Positions 27,143-36,707 are shown, counted from the stretch's first letter. The stretch is 64,000 nt of DNA from Helicobacter apodemus (GCF_000765745.2 NZ_JRPC02000007.1:1-64000), one strand, 5' to 3'. Numbers and translations are program-made. The notes: generated by a model not told the origin, from the letters alone.

Positions 27143-28037
27143 TGGGTTCTGAATATTGGAAATGTTTGGGGAATAATTTCGTGTTAAAATTTTTAGACTC
27201 TTAACTTAGTTTTATAGATAGAAAAAAATAGTTTATATAATAATGGATTTTAAAGAAGAAATAAAAAGAGTTACGAATTTTATTTCATTGCTAAGCAACC
27301 TTTAGAGAATAAAAACTTTGATAATCTATACTCGAGGGATTTTATTTATAAATTCTAAGATTCCTGCCCTTACTACTTAAGATTGTTTTTGATAGGATAG
27401 GAAAGTATAAGTCTATGGATTTAATAAAGGTTTATTTCTAGACCTTATTGATTTTTTATAAAAAGCTTTTTTGTTTGTGAAATTTAGGTTTTAGTATATG
27501 ATTTATATGTATAGGTAAGGATTTAGGTGTAAATCTAAAGAAGTCCTAATTAAGATACCTATTTGATAAACAAAGTGAGCTATTTATTGAGAGTGTAAGA
27601 GTAATAAAGCGTAAGGATAAAGGCATTTGAATATAGTTATGAAGTTTTTTAGGCTTAAGAATTATCCTACAACTATAAAAAAGGAGTTAATGGTTTCTTT
27701 GCTTTTGTTATTAGAGATTGTTTTGTTTGGCTTAAAAACAAGCAAGTAAACAAGGAACTTTGTTAATAAAGCTAGAATCTTACACTCGTTTGTGAGTTTT
27801 TAAGGTTTTTAGGGCTTAAGTCTTTAATACTTTTTAAGATTTTTTGAAATTTAGATTCTTAGTTTTTATTTATTAGGCAGTAAGAGTTTAGATGTAAGCA
27901 TAAAAGGGATTATTATAGTGGTTAGAGGAATTTTTATTTTTGTGTTAAATATATAGATTAATCTAGGGATTGATAGTAATATAAGGATAGTTTATTTTCC
28001 TATCAAAATATGGGAGTTTGGTTTGAGGTGTTATGAA
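27143..28037 (+). other. 0.9-kb gene-poor stretch, possibly decayed coding sequence
   Basis: No continuous gene is present. Short coding-like pieces occur on the plus strand, for example an open piece from 27278 reading FYFIAKQPLENKNFDNLYS and another from 27637 containing FRLKNYPTTIKKELMVSLLL, interrupted by stops in all frames. The pattern resembles the confirmed pseudogene at 32.6 kb, but I cannot name the ancestor. The 3' end of ackA overlaps an inverted repeat at 28030-28052. Confidence 0.45.
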
Positions 28038-29240
28038 TTACAAATTCATAACAATATCTCTTGTATCCCGTGCTATCATCAATTCTTCATTAGTGGGGAT
28101 AACACAAACTTTAACTTTAGAATCAGGAGTAGATACAATCCCTTCTTTACCTACGGTTTCTAAGTTTGCTTTCTCATCAAGCTTAATGCCTAAAAATTGT
28201 AAATGGGAGATAATCATTCCACGGATAAATTTCGCATTTTCTCCTACTCCTGCACAAAAGGAAATGGCATCTACGGTAGTTAATGCGGCTGTATAAGAAC
28301 CAATATATTTTGCAACGCGGTAAGCAAAGGTCGCCCTAGCAAATTTTGCTTTTTCATTACCCGCTTCTTCTGCTGTTAATAAATCTCTAAAATCGCTAGA
28401 TAGTCCAGAGATACCAAGCACTCCGGATTTTTTATTAAGGATATTCATCATCTCTTTGGTGCTTATATTTTCTTTTTGGCAAATATAATCAACAATAGCA
28501 GGATCTAAATCTCCGCTTCTTGTTCCCATAATTAGTCCCTCTAGTGGCGTTAATCCCATACTTGTATCAATGCTTTTGCCATTTTCAATCGCACAGATGC
28601 TAGAACCATTGCCTAAATGACAAGTAATGATTCTAGAGTTTTCTAAAGGGATATTTAGAAATTGTGCGGTTCTTTTAGAAACATAGCTATGACTTGTCCC
28701 ATGAAAGCCATAGCGACGAATTTTATATTTTTCATAATATTCAGAGGGGATACCATACATAAAAGCTTTGGGAGGCATAGTTTGATGAAAAGCGGTATCA
28801 AATACTGCTACCATAGGAGTATTTGGCATTAGGTGCTGACAGGCTCTAATCCCAGATAGGTTTGCAGGATTATGCAAAGGTGCTAAATCTATGCATTCTT
28901 CCATTTGTGTGATAACTTCATCATTAATAAGGGTTGATTTTGTGAAATATTCCCCTCCATGCACGGTTCTATGTCCTACGGCTTTAATTTCATCTAAGGA
29001 ATTGATAACGCCAATTTGGGGGTCAATTAAAGTGTCTAAAACAATCTTAATGGCAACCTCATGGTCTTTCATATCGACTTTTTTAGAGAGTTTTTCTCCA
29101 TTGGCTGGTTTATAGCTAAACTCTCCCTCACTAATACCTATTCTATCACACATTCCAGAAGCTAAAACAGCCTCTGTATCAGCATTAATAATTTGGTATT
29201 TAAGGGAAGAGCTCCCACAATTAATAACTAAAATATCCAT
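28038..29240 (-). CDS. ackA: Acetate kinase
   Basis: A 400-residue kinase interconverting acetyl phosphate and ADP with acetate and ATP. The N-terminal VINCGSSSLKYQ, the central GHRTVHGG and FHGTSHSYV motifs, and the ASKHA phosphate-2 region CHLGNGSSI (about 210-218) identify it. It lies 54 bases downstream of pta on the same strand, with an AGGAG site before the ATG. Its tail overlaps a perfect inverted repeat (28030-28052). Confidence 0.97.
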   Translation of the reverse strand: MDILVINCGSSSLKYQIINADTEAVLASGMCDRIGISEGEFSYKPANGEKLSKKVDMKDHEVAIKIVLDTLIDPQIGVINSLDEIKAVGHRTVHGGEYFTKSTLINDEVITQMEECIDLAPLHNPANLSGIRACQHLMPNTPMVAVFDTAFHQTMPPKAFMYGIPSEYYEKYKIRRYGFHGTSHSYVSKRTAQFLNIPLENSRIITCHLGNGSSICAIENGKSIDTSMGLTPLEGLIMGTRSGDLDPAIVDYICQKENISTKEMMNILNKKSGVLGISGLSSDFRDLLTAEEAGNEKAKFARATFAYRVAKYIGSYTAALTTVDAISFCAGVGENAKFIRGMIISHLQFLGIKLDEKANLETVGKEGIVSTPDSKVKVCVIPTNEELMIARDTRDIVMNL

Positions 29241-29294
29241 TTTTTCTCCTTTATTTTTGTTTGTCGGTAAATTTGTAACTTTTAATATATAGGT

Positions 29295-30296
29295 TTATCC
29301 TTTGTTTTGTTGAGCCTGTAGAGCAGTCAGTGCAACAACCGCTACAATATCATCACTACAACAACCTCGAGATAAATCATTAACAGGTGCTGCTAGACCT
29401 TGTGTAACAGGTCCATAAGCTTCCGCATTACCTAGTCTTTGGGTGAGTTTGTATCCGATATTTCCAGAATCTAAGTCAGGGAATATTAAAACATTTGCTT
29501 CTCCTGCGATTTTACTATTAGGTGCTTTTGATTTACCAATGCTTGGGACAATAGCAGCATCAAGTTGAAATTCACCATCTAATGCGATTTCTGGTGCTAG
29601 AGATTGTGCGATTTTTGTAGCTTCTATGACTTTATCAACATCGGGGTGTTTAGCACTTCCTTTGGTAGAGTGTGAAAGCATTGCTACAATAGGTTCTTTA
29701 CCAACAAAGGTTTGGAAGTTTTTTGCAGAATCAATAGCAATACAGGCAAGCTCTTGTGCATTTGGGTTTTGCACTAATGCACAATCAGAAAATAAGAGGA
29801 TACCATCTTCTCCATAATCGTGATTTGGAACTAACATTAAAAAGAAACTTGAAACAATCTTAGAATCTTTTTTTGTCCCTAAAATTTGTAAAGAAGCACG
29901 TAAAACATCTGCTGTAGAATTAATAGCTCCTGCAACCATTCCATCTGCTTTTTGCGTCTTAACTAAAGCTACTCCAAAATAAAGTGGATTTTCTAAGAGT
30001 AGAACTCTTGCAGATTTTTCACTAAGCCCTTTATGTTTTCGTAATTCTACAAAAAGCTCTACATAACTATCTAATTCGTCGCAATATTGTGGCTCAATGA
30101 AAGTTGCATTATCTAATTTTAAATGAGGGGCAGAGTTTTTTATGGTGTCTTTATTGCCAACTAAAATAAGGTTAGCAATTTTTTCTTCTAAAATCTTATG
30201 TGCTGCTTCTAGCGTCCTTATATCCGTTGTTTCTGGTAAGACTATGGTTTGCAGATTGCTTTTTGCCTTTTGTTTGATAGTGTTAAGAAAGCCCAT
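29295..30296 (-). CDS. pta: Phosphate acetyltransferase (short form)
   Basis: A 333-residue enzyme made only of the PTA/PTB catalytic domain, lacking the N-terminal regulatory domains of enterobacterial Pta. It interconverts acetyl-CoA with acetyl phosphate. Visible signatures are VLPETTDIRTLEAAHKIL at the start, KTQKADGMVAGAINSTADVL mid-protein and VLIFPDLDSGNIGYKLTQR near the end. First gene of pta-ackA, with AAGGATT before the ATG. Both pathway genes appear intact here, unlike in some H. pylori strains where this pathway is frame-disrupted. Confidence 0.96.
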   Translation of the reverse strand: MGFLNTIKQKAKSNLQTIVLPETTDIRTLEAAHKILEEKIANLILVGNKDTIKNSAPHLKLDNATFIEPQYCDELDSYVELFVELRKHKGLSEKSARVLLLENPLYFGVALVKTQKADGMVAGAINSTADVLRASLQILGTKKDSKIVSSFFLMLVPNHDYGEDGILLFSDCALVQNPNAQELACIAIDSAKNFQTFVGKEPIVAMLSHSTKGSAKHPDVDKVIEATKIAQSLAPEIALDGEFQLDAAIVPSIGKSKAPNSKIAGEANVLIFPDLDSGNIGYKLTQRLGNAEAYGPVTQGLAAPVNDLSRGCCSDDIVAVVALTALQAQQNKG

Positions 30297-30983
30297 AACA
30301 AATCCTTATTTATATATTTAATTTGGTTGTAATATTGTAAAGTAAAAATTCTAAAGATAACTAGCCAATGAGTAAAAAACATGCGATTTTATTTGGAATG
30401 TGTAAAATTTTCCCTTAAAACTTTTTGCTAGATTCAACCTCGGGTTAATTATTATGTATAAGATTATGTATAAATTTGTAACAAAATTTTTGCATAAAAG
30501 CTAAGTAATTCGTAATAAAAAATTCCCTAATACTTTTTTTACATAATTTTTATAAAGCGATAGAATCTGTTGTAATATTTTATATTATTAATGTTTTATA
30601 GGGTTGATTAAAAGAAAATTCATTACCAAAATCTGTGTTTTCTAATCTTTCTTCAGTTGATTTTCATTAATATTTCTAAGTAAGCCCAATAGATGTTTCC
30701 CTAATTTGTGTCGATGAATATTAAGCTTTCTTAAAATCTTCTCCTAATAAGAGAAAAGCCTATTAACTAGGAAAATTTTTCATTATTTGGAAAATAATGC
30801 TTTTTAAAACATCTTTTTTCTTTGTTATAAAGAATTGTTACTTAATTTTTGCAATACTAATTCCTAATGACACTTAAAGAAATTCCCATTTTAGATAAAT
30901 TAAGTGATAGATTTGAAGTTATCTTGATGAATAAGATGAGGAATATTCTGTAAAATTTTAGTAAGTGTTACTTATTTTAATAG
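30297..30983 (+). other. 0.7-kb intergenic stretch between pta and gapA
   Basis: No gene recognised. It contains a tandem 12-base near-repeat (ATTATGTATAAG then ATTATGTATAAA, 30451-30474) and a 28-codon open piece at 30867 (MTLKEIPILDKLSDRFEVIL...) that looks coding but has no identified family. It also includes the promoter region for pta near its left end. Confidence 0.45.
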
Positions 30984-31982
30984 TTATGGGATACTTTTTG
31001 CTACAAAACTTGCTATATCTACAAGTCTCATTGAATACCCCCATTCATTATCATACCACGCTACGACTTTAAGTTGATTCTTATTAACAACTGCTGTGCA
31101 ATCTGGAATCAAAATTGCACTATAAGGAGAGCCTATAAAATCACTAGAAACACGTTTATCTTCATCGACTAAGATAAGATTTTGCATTGTGGTTTTTGAT
31201 GCTTTTAAAAAAGTTTCATTAATAAGCTCTTTAGTAACTTCTTTTTCTACAATACAGGTTAAATCTACAATACTAACATCAGGAGTTGGCACACGGATAG
31301 CAAAGCCATTAAGCTTACCTTGTAGTTCTGGCATAACAAGCCCAATGGCTTTTGCTGCACCTGTTGAGGTTGGAATCATATTTAATCCCGCAGCTCTTGC
31401 ACGGCGAAGATCTTTGTGTTTAGAATCAAGAAGATTTTGGTCATTAGTGTAACTATGGATGGTAGTCATTAAACCGCTTGTGATAGTAAAGTTTTCGTGT
31501 AGAACTTTTGCAATAGGTGCCAGAGCATTTGTCGTGCAGCTTGCATTAGAAATAATGGATTCTTGTTGGTAGGTTGTATGATTTACTCCATACACAAAGG
31601 TAGGTGTATCTGTTGCAGGAGCAGAGATAATAACCCTTTGTATCCCTCCATAAAGATGAGCGTTAGCTTTGTGAAACTCATTAAAAGCACCCGTGCATTC
31701 TATAACAAGTTTTGCACCATAATTCCCAAAGTTTAATGCCTTAATATCTCTTGAGCTAATAATTTGGATATTTTTTTGTTTGCCAATATGGATTTTATCA
31801 TCAGAGGCTTTTATAACTTCGCTATTTCTATGCACGGAGTCATATTTGAGTAAATGGATAAGTGTATCAATAGGCATAGTGGTATTGATAGCAACAAGCT
31901 CTAAATCTTCTTTTTGTTCTAAAATTTTACAAACACATAAACCAATTCTTCCCGTTCCATTAACTGCTACTCTTAAAGCCAT
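30984..31982 (-). CDS. gapA: Glyceraldehyde-3-phosphate dehydrogenase
   Basis: A 332-residue NAD(P)-dependent GAPDH. The Rossmann motif VAVNGTGRIGLCV is at about 4-17, and the catalytic Cys lies in SNASCTTNALAP (about 147-158). Substrate motifs TGAAKAIG and WYDNEWGYS follow. It is monocistronic and divergent from hup, with an AAGGGG site upstream. Confidence 0.97.
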   Translation of the reverse strand: MALRVAVNGTGRIGLCVCKILEQKEDLELVAINTTMPIDTLIHLLKYDSVHRNSEVIKASDDKIHIGKQKNIQIISSRDIKALNFGNYGAKLVIECTGAFNEFHKANAHLYGGIQRVIISAPATDTPTFVYGVNHTTYQQESIISNASCTTNALAPIAKVLHENFTITSGLMTTIHSYTNDQNLLDSKHKDLRRARAAGLNMIPTSTGAAKAIGLVMPELQGKLNGFAIRVPTPDVSIVDLTCIVEKEVTKELINETFLKASKTTMQNLILVDEDKRVSSDFIGSPYSAILIPDCTAVVNKNQLKVVAWYDNEWGYSMRLVDIASFVAKSIP

Positions 31983-32109
31983 CTATTTCCCCTTATTAAA
32001 GCGATTTTCTATACTCATTATGGTAAATAAAATATCCTTTAAAACCAATAAACAAGACAATAAATGAATATTTTCCTTTAAAAATGCTTGAAAAAGCCTA
32101 AATTTATGT

Positions 32110-32115
32110 TAGAAT
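32110..32115 (+). promoter_or_regulatory. Candidate -10 box of the HU gene
   Basis: TAGAAT in the extended context TTATGTTAGAATACT, with a strong GGAGG ribosome site at 32138-32142 before the ATG at 32152. It fits a highly expressed gene. Confidence 0.45.
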
Positions 32116-32151
32116 ACTTGCCTAAAATTTAATTTTCGGAGGTTATTTCGG

Positions 32152-32439
32152 ATGAATAAATCAGAATTTGTAGATTTAGTTAAGAGTGTCGGTGAGTATG
32201 AGACTAAAAAAGATGCTGAAAAAGCTATTAGTGCTTTCGTAGCTTCTGTTGAGAAAGCTCTTTCAAAAAAAGAGAGTATTGAATTAGTCGGTTTTGGTAA
32301 ATTTGAAGCAGTTCTTCAAAAAGGTAAAGAAGGCACTGTTCCAGGAACTAATAAAAAATACAAAACAAAAGATAAATTTGTTCCAAAATTTAAAGCTGGA
32401 AAAGGTCTTAAAGACGCTGTTGCAGCAGCAAAAAAATAA
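32152..32439 (+). CDS. hup: DNA-binding protein HU
   Basis: A 95-residue histone-like nucleoid protein that bends DNA as a dimer. It starts MNKSEFVDLVKSVGEYETKK and has the core ELVGFGKFEAVLQKGKEG. The DNA-binding beta arm is variant in this group (GTVPGTNKKYKTKDKFVPKF), followed by a lysine/alanine-rich end. It is followed by a hairpin at 32451 and tRNA-Arg. Confidence 0.97.
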   Translation: MNKSEFVDLVKSVGEYETKKDAEKAISAFVASVEKALSKKESIELVGFGKFEAVLQKGKEGTVPGTNKKYKTKDKFVPKFKAGKGLKDAVAAAKK

Positions 32440-32450
32440 AAATTCTTCTT

Positions 32451-32466
32451 TTCCCTTTTTAGGGAA
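32451..32466 (+). terminator. Hairpin after hup
   Basis: TTCCCT, a TTTT loop and AGGGAA form a six-pair stem 12 bases after the hup stop, followed by TCTTCATTT, a weak T-rich tail. It is a plausible terminator between hup and tRNA-Arg. Confidence 0.5.
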
Positions 32467-32489
32467 TCTTCATTTATAATAATAACGAT

Positions 32490-32566
32490 GTCCTCGTAGC
32501 TCAGCTGGATAGAGCACACGATTCCTAATCGTGAGGTCATGCGTTCAAATCGCATCGTGGACACCA
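32490..32566 (+). tRNA. tRNA-Arg (anticodon CCT)
   Basis: A 77-base class I tRNA. The anticodon stem CACGA/TCGTG encloses TTCCTAA (anticodon CCT). T arm is ATGCG-TTCAAAT-CGCAT, then an encoded CCA. The acceptor stem GTCCTCG/CGTGGAC contains one U-U mismatch at the fifth pair. It reads AGG codons. Confidence 0.93.
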
Positions 32567-32643
32567 AGTTTTATTCTATGGTGTTTTCGATAAAATCTTT
32601 GGTTGTTTTACATTTTTAGTTTCTTTTGCTTAAAGGTTTAATA

Positions 32644-33316
32644 GTGAGTAAAGTTAGCGTTAGTCTTTTATAGGAGTATTTTAGTTATTTGTAGTGTTTA
32701 TATTGCTTGGAATTTTTCTTAAGTGGTATTAGATTTTAAATCTATGGAATGCAGTGTAGTTGTTAAAGGTCTTAGCCAAAGGGAGGTTAAAGCAGATGTA
32801 ATGATACTCCCTATTGAATTTACCCAAACCCATAATGATTTAAATGTTCTTTATCAAAACTTAGATTAAGATACTAAAAAAATATGAATTTTTTTAAAAC
32901 AATGGGCTTTAAAGGAGAGGATATTAGTCTTTAATCTCTATAAATTATAGATAGATTAGGGAAACTTTATGAGCAAAATAAAAAAGTAACTTATGTTGGA
33001 GTAGGTAAGGTATTGCTTCACCCAAGAAGTAGATTTAAGCAAGAAAGCTTTGGGGGGTGTTTTTAAGTTTTGGTAAAGTAGGGAATAGTTTAAAATACAA
33101 GAGTATGATTTAGAATATATTTACACTAAGCTTAATGCAATTTAATATCTATCAAGAGAGGCAAGAGAGGCTGCTATGAAATTTGCTTCTAAAAGCTAAT
33201 TAGGAAAAATTAAGAAAACCTCTCAAGGGCAATTTGGCATAATTAATCGTGATAAAATGCTCTTTATATTAAGACTAAGGGTGATTTCAACTATTGGATA
33301 CTATCTCAAAGATTGA
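32644..33316 (+). pseudogene. SIMPL-domain (DUF541) protein pseudogene, full length but heavily decayed
   Basis: Pieces in all three frames, in the right order, spell out one SIMPL protein. From 32744: SVVVKGLSQREVKADVMILP. Then TMGFKGEDISL, IIDRLGKLYEQNKKVTYVGVG, DLSKKALGGVF, SREAREAAMKFASKS and GKIKKTSQGQFGIINRD. The terminal LRVISTIGYYLKD ends at the natural stop at 33316. A hydrophobic start piece begins at the GTG 32644. I count at least four frame changes and six in-frame stops, so no functional product is possible. Intact relatives are exported proteins of about 235 residues and unknown function, and the remnant spans almost exactly that length. Confidence 0.85.
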
Positions 33317-33380
33317 TTTAATAAGCTTTTAGTAGAAAATTTGTGATAATTATAAAAATTTTTAAAGTAGGGCTAGATTT

Positions 33381-34619
33381 ATGGTTATTAAAGGTGCTAT
33401 GGTTTGTGATGCTAATGGAGAGCAAAGAGGTGATATTAGGATAAAAGAAGGAAAAATAATTAAGGTAGAGAGGAGCATTCTACCTCGAGCTAATGAAGAA
33501 GTTTTAGAGGTTCAAGGTTTGGTGTTAATGCCAAGTGCAATAGATTTAAATGTTCGTGTTCAAGATTCTATTTTTACAAAAGAAAATCTTTTGAAATTAT
33601 CCGCTAAAGCTTCAGCTGGAGGCATTGGTTTGGCAGTTTTGATGCCAGATTGCAAGCCTCTTTTAAACACAGAGACAGGAATAGAGCTTTTAAATGCTCT
33701 AAAGAGTGATTTTAAGGCAAACATTGTAGGTGTTGTAGGCAGTAGAGGAGAAGAATTACAACAGGGTAAATACACTTTAGCTCCTCTATCAATTTTACAT
33801 AAAAAGGGTGCGGTGGGTATTTATTCTCAATCTAGTGAAGATGGGAATTTGTTGCGTAGGGCTTGCGAGTTTGCTTCAATGTTGAATATCCCTATGTTTT
33901 TTAATTGCGAAGATTCTTCTTTAAGCGCTAATGGGGTGATGAATGATGGTAGGCTTAGTGCTAGACTTGGACTGCCTTCTATTCCTGCATTAAGTGAAAC
34001 TAAAGAAGTGGCAATGGTAAGTGAGATTGTTTGCTTTATGCAAGTAAGAGCAATCTTTAATACAATCGCAACAAATAGAAGTATAGAGATTTTGCAAGAA
34101 GCTAAAAAACGCAATTCTAGTATTTTTATCCAAACCTCTATCCATCACTTATTATTAACAGAGGATTTGTGTAATAACTATAACACTGCTGCTAAGATAA
34201 AACCCCCTTTAAAATCTGAATCCACTAGAATAAAGCTTATTAAAGCTGTGAAAAATTTAGAGATTGATTTAATTACTGCTTTGCAATCAGAAAAGTCCTT
34301 AGCACAAAAGGATTTAGCATTTGAAGAAGCTGCTTTTGGCGTGGATATGATTGAATATTTCTTACCGATGTGTTATAGTCTTTTTGTAAAAAGTGAGGGG
34401 ATGACTTTAAAAGAGATGAGTAAAATTTTATCCCTTAATCCTGCTAAAGCTTTAGGTATGGATTCTCATAAGGGTTTAATTAAAGAAGGGTATGATGCGG
34501 ATTTATTATTGTTTGATACCAAGCAAACACAAATTATTGATAATCCCAACTCCCCTTTTTGTGATTGGATTTTTAATGGTAAAGTTAAGCAGCTATTTGT
34601 AAATGGCAAAGCTGTATAA
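33381..34619 (+). CDS. Dihydroorotase-like protein with degenerate metal site (PyrX type)
   Basis: A 412-residue amidohydrolase-superfamily protein resembling class I dihydroorotase. The expected zinc-ligand motif DxHxHxR is replaced by DLNVRVQD (about residues 55-62), so both histidines are gone. The C-terminal sheet (GLIKEGYDADLLLFD) is intact. It is probably non-catalytic, like PyrX/PyrC2 proteins that support aspartate transcarbamoylase. A true class II PyrC is encoded 3.5 kb downstream in the same operon, which would leave this copy free for a structural role. First gene of an eight-gene run. H. pylori also places a pyrC2-like gene beside the aminofutalosine deaminase gene. Confidence 0.85.
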   Translation: MVIKGAMVCDANGEQRGDIRIKEGKIIKVERSILPRANEEVLEVQGLVLMPSAIDLNVRVQDSIFTKENLLKLSAKASAGGIGLAVLMPDCKPLLNTETGIELLNALKSDFKANIVGVVGSRGEELQQGKYTLAPLSILHKKGAVGIYSQSSEDGNLLRRACEFASMLNIPMFFNCEDSSLSANGVMNDGRLSARLGLPSIPALSETKEVAMVSEIVCFMQVRAIFNTIATNRSIEILQEAKKRNSSIFIQTSIHHLLLTEDLCNNYNTAAKIKPPLKSESTRIKLIKAVKNLEIDLITALQSEKSLAQKDLAFEEAAFGVDMIEYFLPMCYSLFVKSEGMTLKEMSKILSLNPAKALGMDSHKGLIKEGYDADLLLFDTKQTQIIDNPNSPFCDWIFNGKVKQLFVNGKAV

Positions 34620-34629
34620 GGAGTAAAAT

Positions 34630-35475
34630 ATGGAAACAAAAATAATAGGAATGTCTGATAAAATTGTGGAGTGGTTTATTAACTTTGCCCCTAATTTGGT
34701 GAGTGCTAGTTTAATTTTGCTCTTTGGTTATATTTTAGCAAAGCTTCTTTCAAAATATATTGCCAAAGTTTTAAAGAAAATTACAAAAGATGAAACTTTA
34801 GGAATCTTTTTTAAAAATGTTATTTTTGTGGGTGTTTTGTTATTAACTATTGTTACGGCTTTAACAAATCTTGGTGTAAAAACAACTTCTATTATCGCAG
34901 TTTTAGGGACAGCTGGTTTAGCTATTGCTTTATCTTTAAAAGATTCTTTGACAAATTTAGCTGCGGGTATTTTATTGGTTGTCTTGAGGTTTTTTAGTCG
35001 GGGGGATACCATTAGTGTGGGTTCTATTACAGGGAAAGTAGATTCTATTAATCTTTTTGAAACAAGACTTACAACTTTAGATAATCAGATGGTTATTTTG
35101 CCTAATTCTTCTATTATCTCTTCTCCTGTTATAAATATTAATGCTAACCAAACAAGACGTATGGATTTGATTTTTGGGATAGATTATAAGAGTGATATAT
35201 TGCAAGCAAAGCAGGTTTTAGAGGGTATCTTTAAAGAAGATGAGATGGTATTAAATGACCCAGAACCTGTTGTTGGTGTCAATGCACTTAATGCAAGTAG
35301 TATTGACTTAGTCGTGCGTTTTTGGGTGAAAAGTGAGGATTATTTTAGGGCTAAGATAATCCTCACCCAAAAAGTTAAGATGGCTTTTGATGAGAGGGGC
35401 ATTGAAATTCCTTATAATAAACTTGATATTAATATTAATCCTACACAACTTCCTAGTTTTAAAGATGGGCAATAA
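34630..35475 (+). CDS. Small-conductance mechanosensitive channel, MscS family
   Basis: A 281-residue MscS-size channel releasing solutes on hypo-osmotic shock. Three N-terminal membrane helices (about 15-38, 62-85, 92-115) precede the pore helix LAIALSLKDSLTNLAAGI. The beta domain follows with FFSRGDTISVG and TRLTTLDNQMVILPNS (both MscS signatures), and a cytoplasmic C domain ends the protein. It starts 10 bases after the PyrX-like gene and its stop shares one base with the next ATG. Confidence 0.93.
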   Translation: METKIIGMSDKIVEWFINFAPNLVSASLILLFGYILAKLLSKYIAKVLKKITKDETLGIFFKNVIFVGVLLLTIVTALTNLGVKTTSIIAVLGTAGLAIALSLKDSLTNLAAGILLVVLRFFSRGDTISVGSITGKVDSINLFETRLTTLDNQMVILPNSSIISSPVININANQTRRMDLIFGIDYKSDILQAKQVLEGIFKEDEMVLNDPEPVVGVNALNASSIDLVVRFWVKSEDYFRAKIILTQKVKMAFDERGIEIPYNKLDININPTQLPSFKDGQ

Positions 35476-36707
35476 TGAAGTTAATGGGTGCAGATTTTCT
35501 TTTAATATGTGATGAAAAATTTGAAATACTTAAAAATGCAGGAATCTTGTTTGATAAGAAGCAGATTTTAGAAATTGGAGAGTATGATAAGCTTATAAAA
35601 AAATCCCCTCAAAATACACAATATTATAAAGAATGTGTTGTAACTCCTGCCCTTTGTAACTTACATATACATTTAGAGTTTAGTCAAAACAAGGGAATTT
35701 TAAATTTTGGGAATTTTGGGAATTGGCTAGATAGTGTGATTATTCATAGGGAGACCCTTATGGGTGGTGATTTGCAAGAAACTATGCAAAAAGAAATTAA
35801 ACATTTGTTGCAAAGTGGGGTTGGATTTGTTGGTGCTATAAGTAGCTATGGGTATGATTTAGAGGTTTTAGCTAATAGCCCTTTAAGGGTTTTGTATTTT
35901 AATGAAGTTATGGGCTCTAAAGCAGAAATGGTAGATGTTTTATGTCAAAATGCCCTAACGCGTTTAAAGGCATCAAAAGATTTTGCTTCCGAGAAATTCC
36001 TTCCTGCATTGGCTATTCATTCCCCTTATTCCGTGCATTCTAAACTTTTTTCTTATATTCTTGCCTTAGCTAAGCAAGACCATTTACCCCTTAGTATTCA
36101 TTTTTTAGAATCTTATGAGGAGAGAGAGTGGTTAGAGCATAAAAGTGGTTATTTTAAAGATTTTTTTGAAAAGTTTTTTAATGTGAGAATGCAGCCTTTT
36201 TATAGTGTTGAGAGTTTTTTAGATTCCCTTAAAGGATTGCAACCTTATCTTGTGCATTGTCTGCAAGCTACAAAAGAGGAGCTACAAAAGATTAAAAACT
36301 TAGGGGGATTCTTAATTTCTTGCCCAAAATCTAATCGGTTATTAAATAATACCTTATTGGATTTAAAACTTTGTGAAGAGCTAGGCATAAATCCTATTTT
36401 TGCAACCGATGGTAAAAGTTCTAATGATTCTCTCTCTCTTTTAGATGAATTAAGGGTAGCTTTATATGCTTATAAAGAATATGATGTAGAAGAGCTTGCA
36501 AAAATATTGCTTTTAGGTGTTACTTATTATGCAGGGAAGAGCTGTAATATGAAGGTAGGGAGTTTGCAAGTGGGTTATAAACCAGATTTTGCAGTGTTTA
36601 GGGTAGAAGCAAGAGAACAAATTGCCCTTTCTTTGTTGTTACAAGCAAGGACCGCAGAGGCTTTGTATATTGCAGGAGAAGAGATTGATTTAGGGAGTGA
36701 AATATGA
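35475..36707 (+). CDS. mqnX: Aminofutalosine deaminase-like amidohydrolase (menaquinone pathway)
   Basis: A 410-residue metal-dependent deaminase of the ATZ/TRZ type. Metal and substrate residues show as LHIHLEFS (HxH, about 72-79), AIHSPYSVHS, SIHFLES, VHCLQAT and FATDGKSSNDSLS. H. pylori carries the homologue (HP0267) and makes menaquinone by the futalosine route, in which adenine of 6-amino-6-deoxyfutalosine is deaminated. The menaquinol supplied would feed the fumarate reductase encoded in this window. It starts at the ATG overlapping the MscS stop and overlaps the next gene by four bases. Confidence 0.83.
   Translation: MKLMGADFLLICDEKFEILKNAGILFDKKQILEIGEYDKLIKKSPQNTQYYKECVVTPALCNLHIHLEFSQNKGILNFGNFGNWLDSVIIHRETLMGGDLQETMQKEIKHLLQSGVGFVGAISSYGYDLEVLANSPLRVLYFNEVMGSKAEMVDVLCQNALTRLKASKDFASEKFLPALAIHSPYSVHSKLFSYILALAKQDHLPLSIHFLESYEEREWLEHKSGYFKDFFEKFFNVRMQPFYSVESFLDSLKGLQPYLVHCLQATKEELQKIKNLGGFLISCPKSNRLLNNTLLDLKLCEELGINPIFATDGKSSNDSLSLLDELRVALYAYKEYDVEELAKILLLGVTYYAGKSCNMKVGSLQVGYKPDFAVFRVEAREQIALSLLLQARTAEALYIAGEEIDLGSEI

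Noticed and set aside
28030-28052. Inverted repeat at the ackA end as a terminator
   Set aside because: The stem is AT-rich, contains the ackA stop codon and has no clear T tail on the ackA strand.
30451-30474. Two adjacent 12-base near-repeats as a CRISPR or iteron array
   Set aside because: Only two units with no spacer and no associated genes.
33049-33057. Run of six G as a possible contingency tract
   Set aside because: Too short for frequent slippage and located in a shattered pseudogene.
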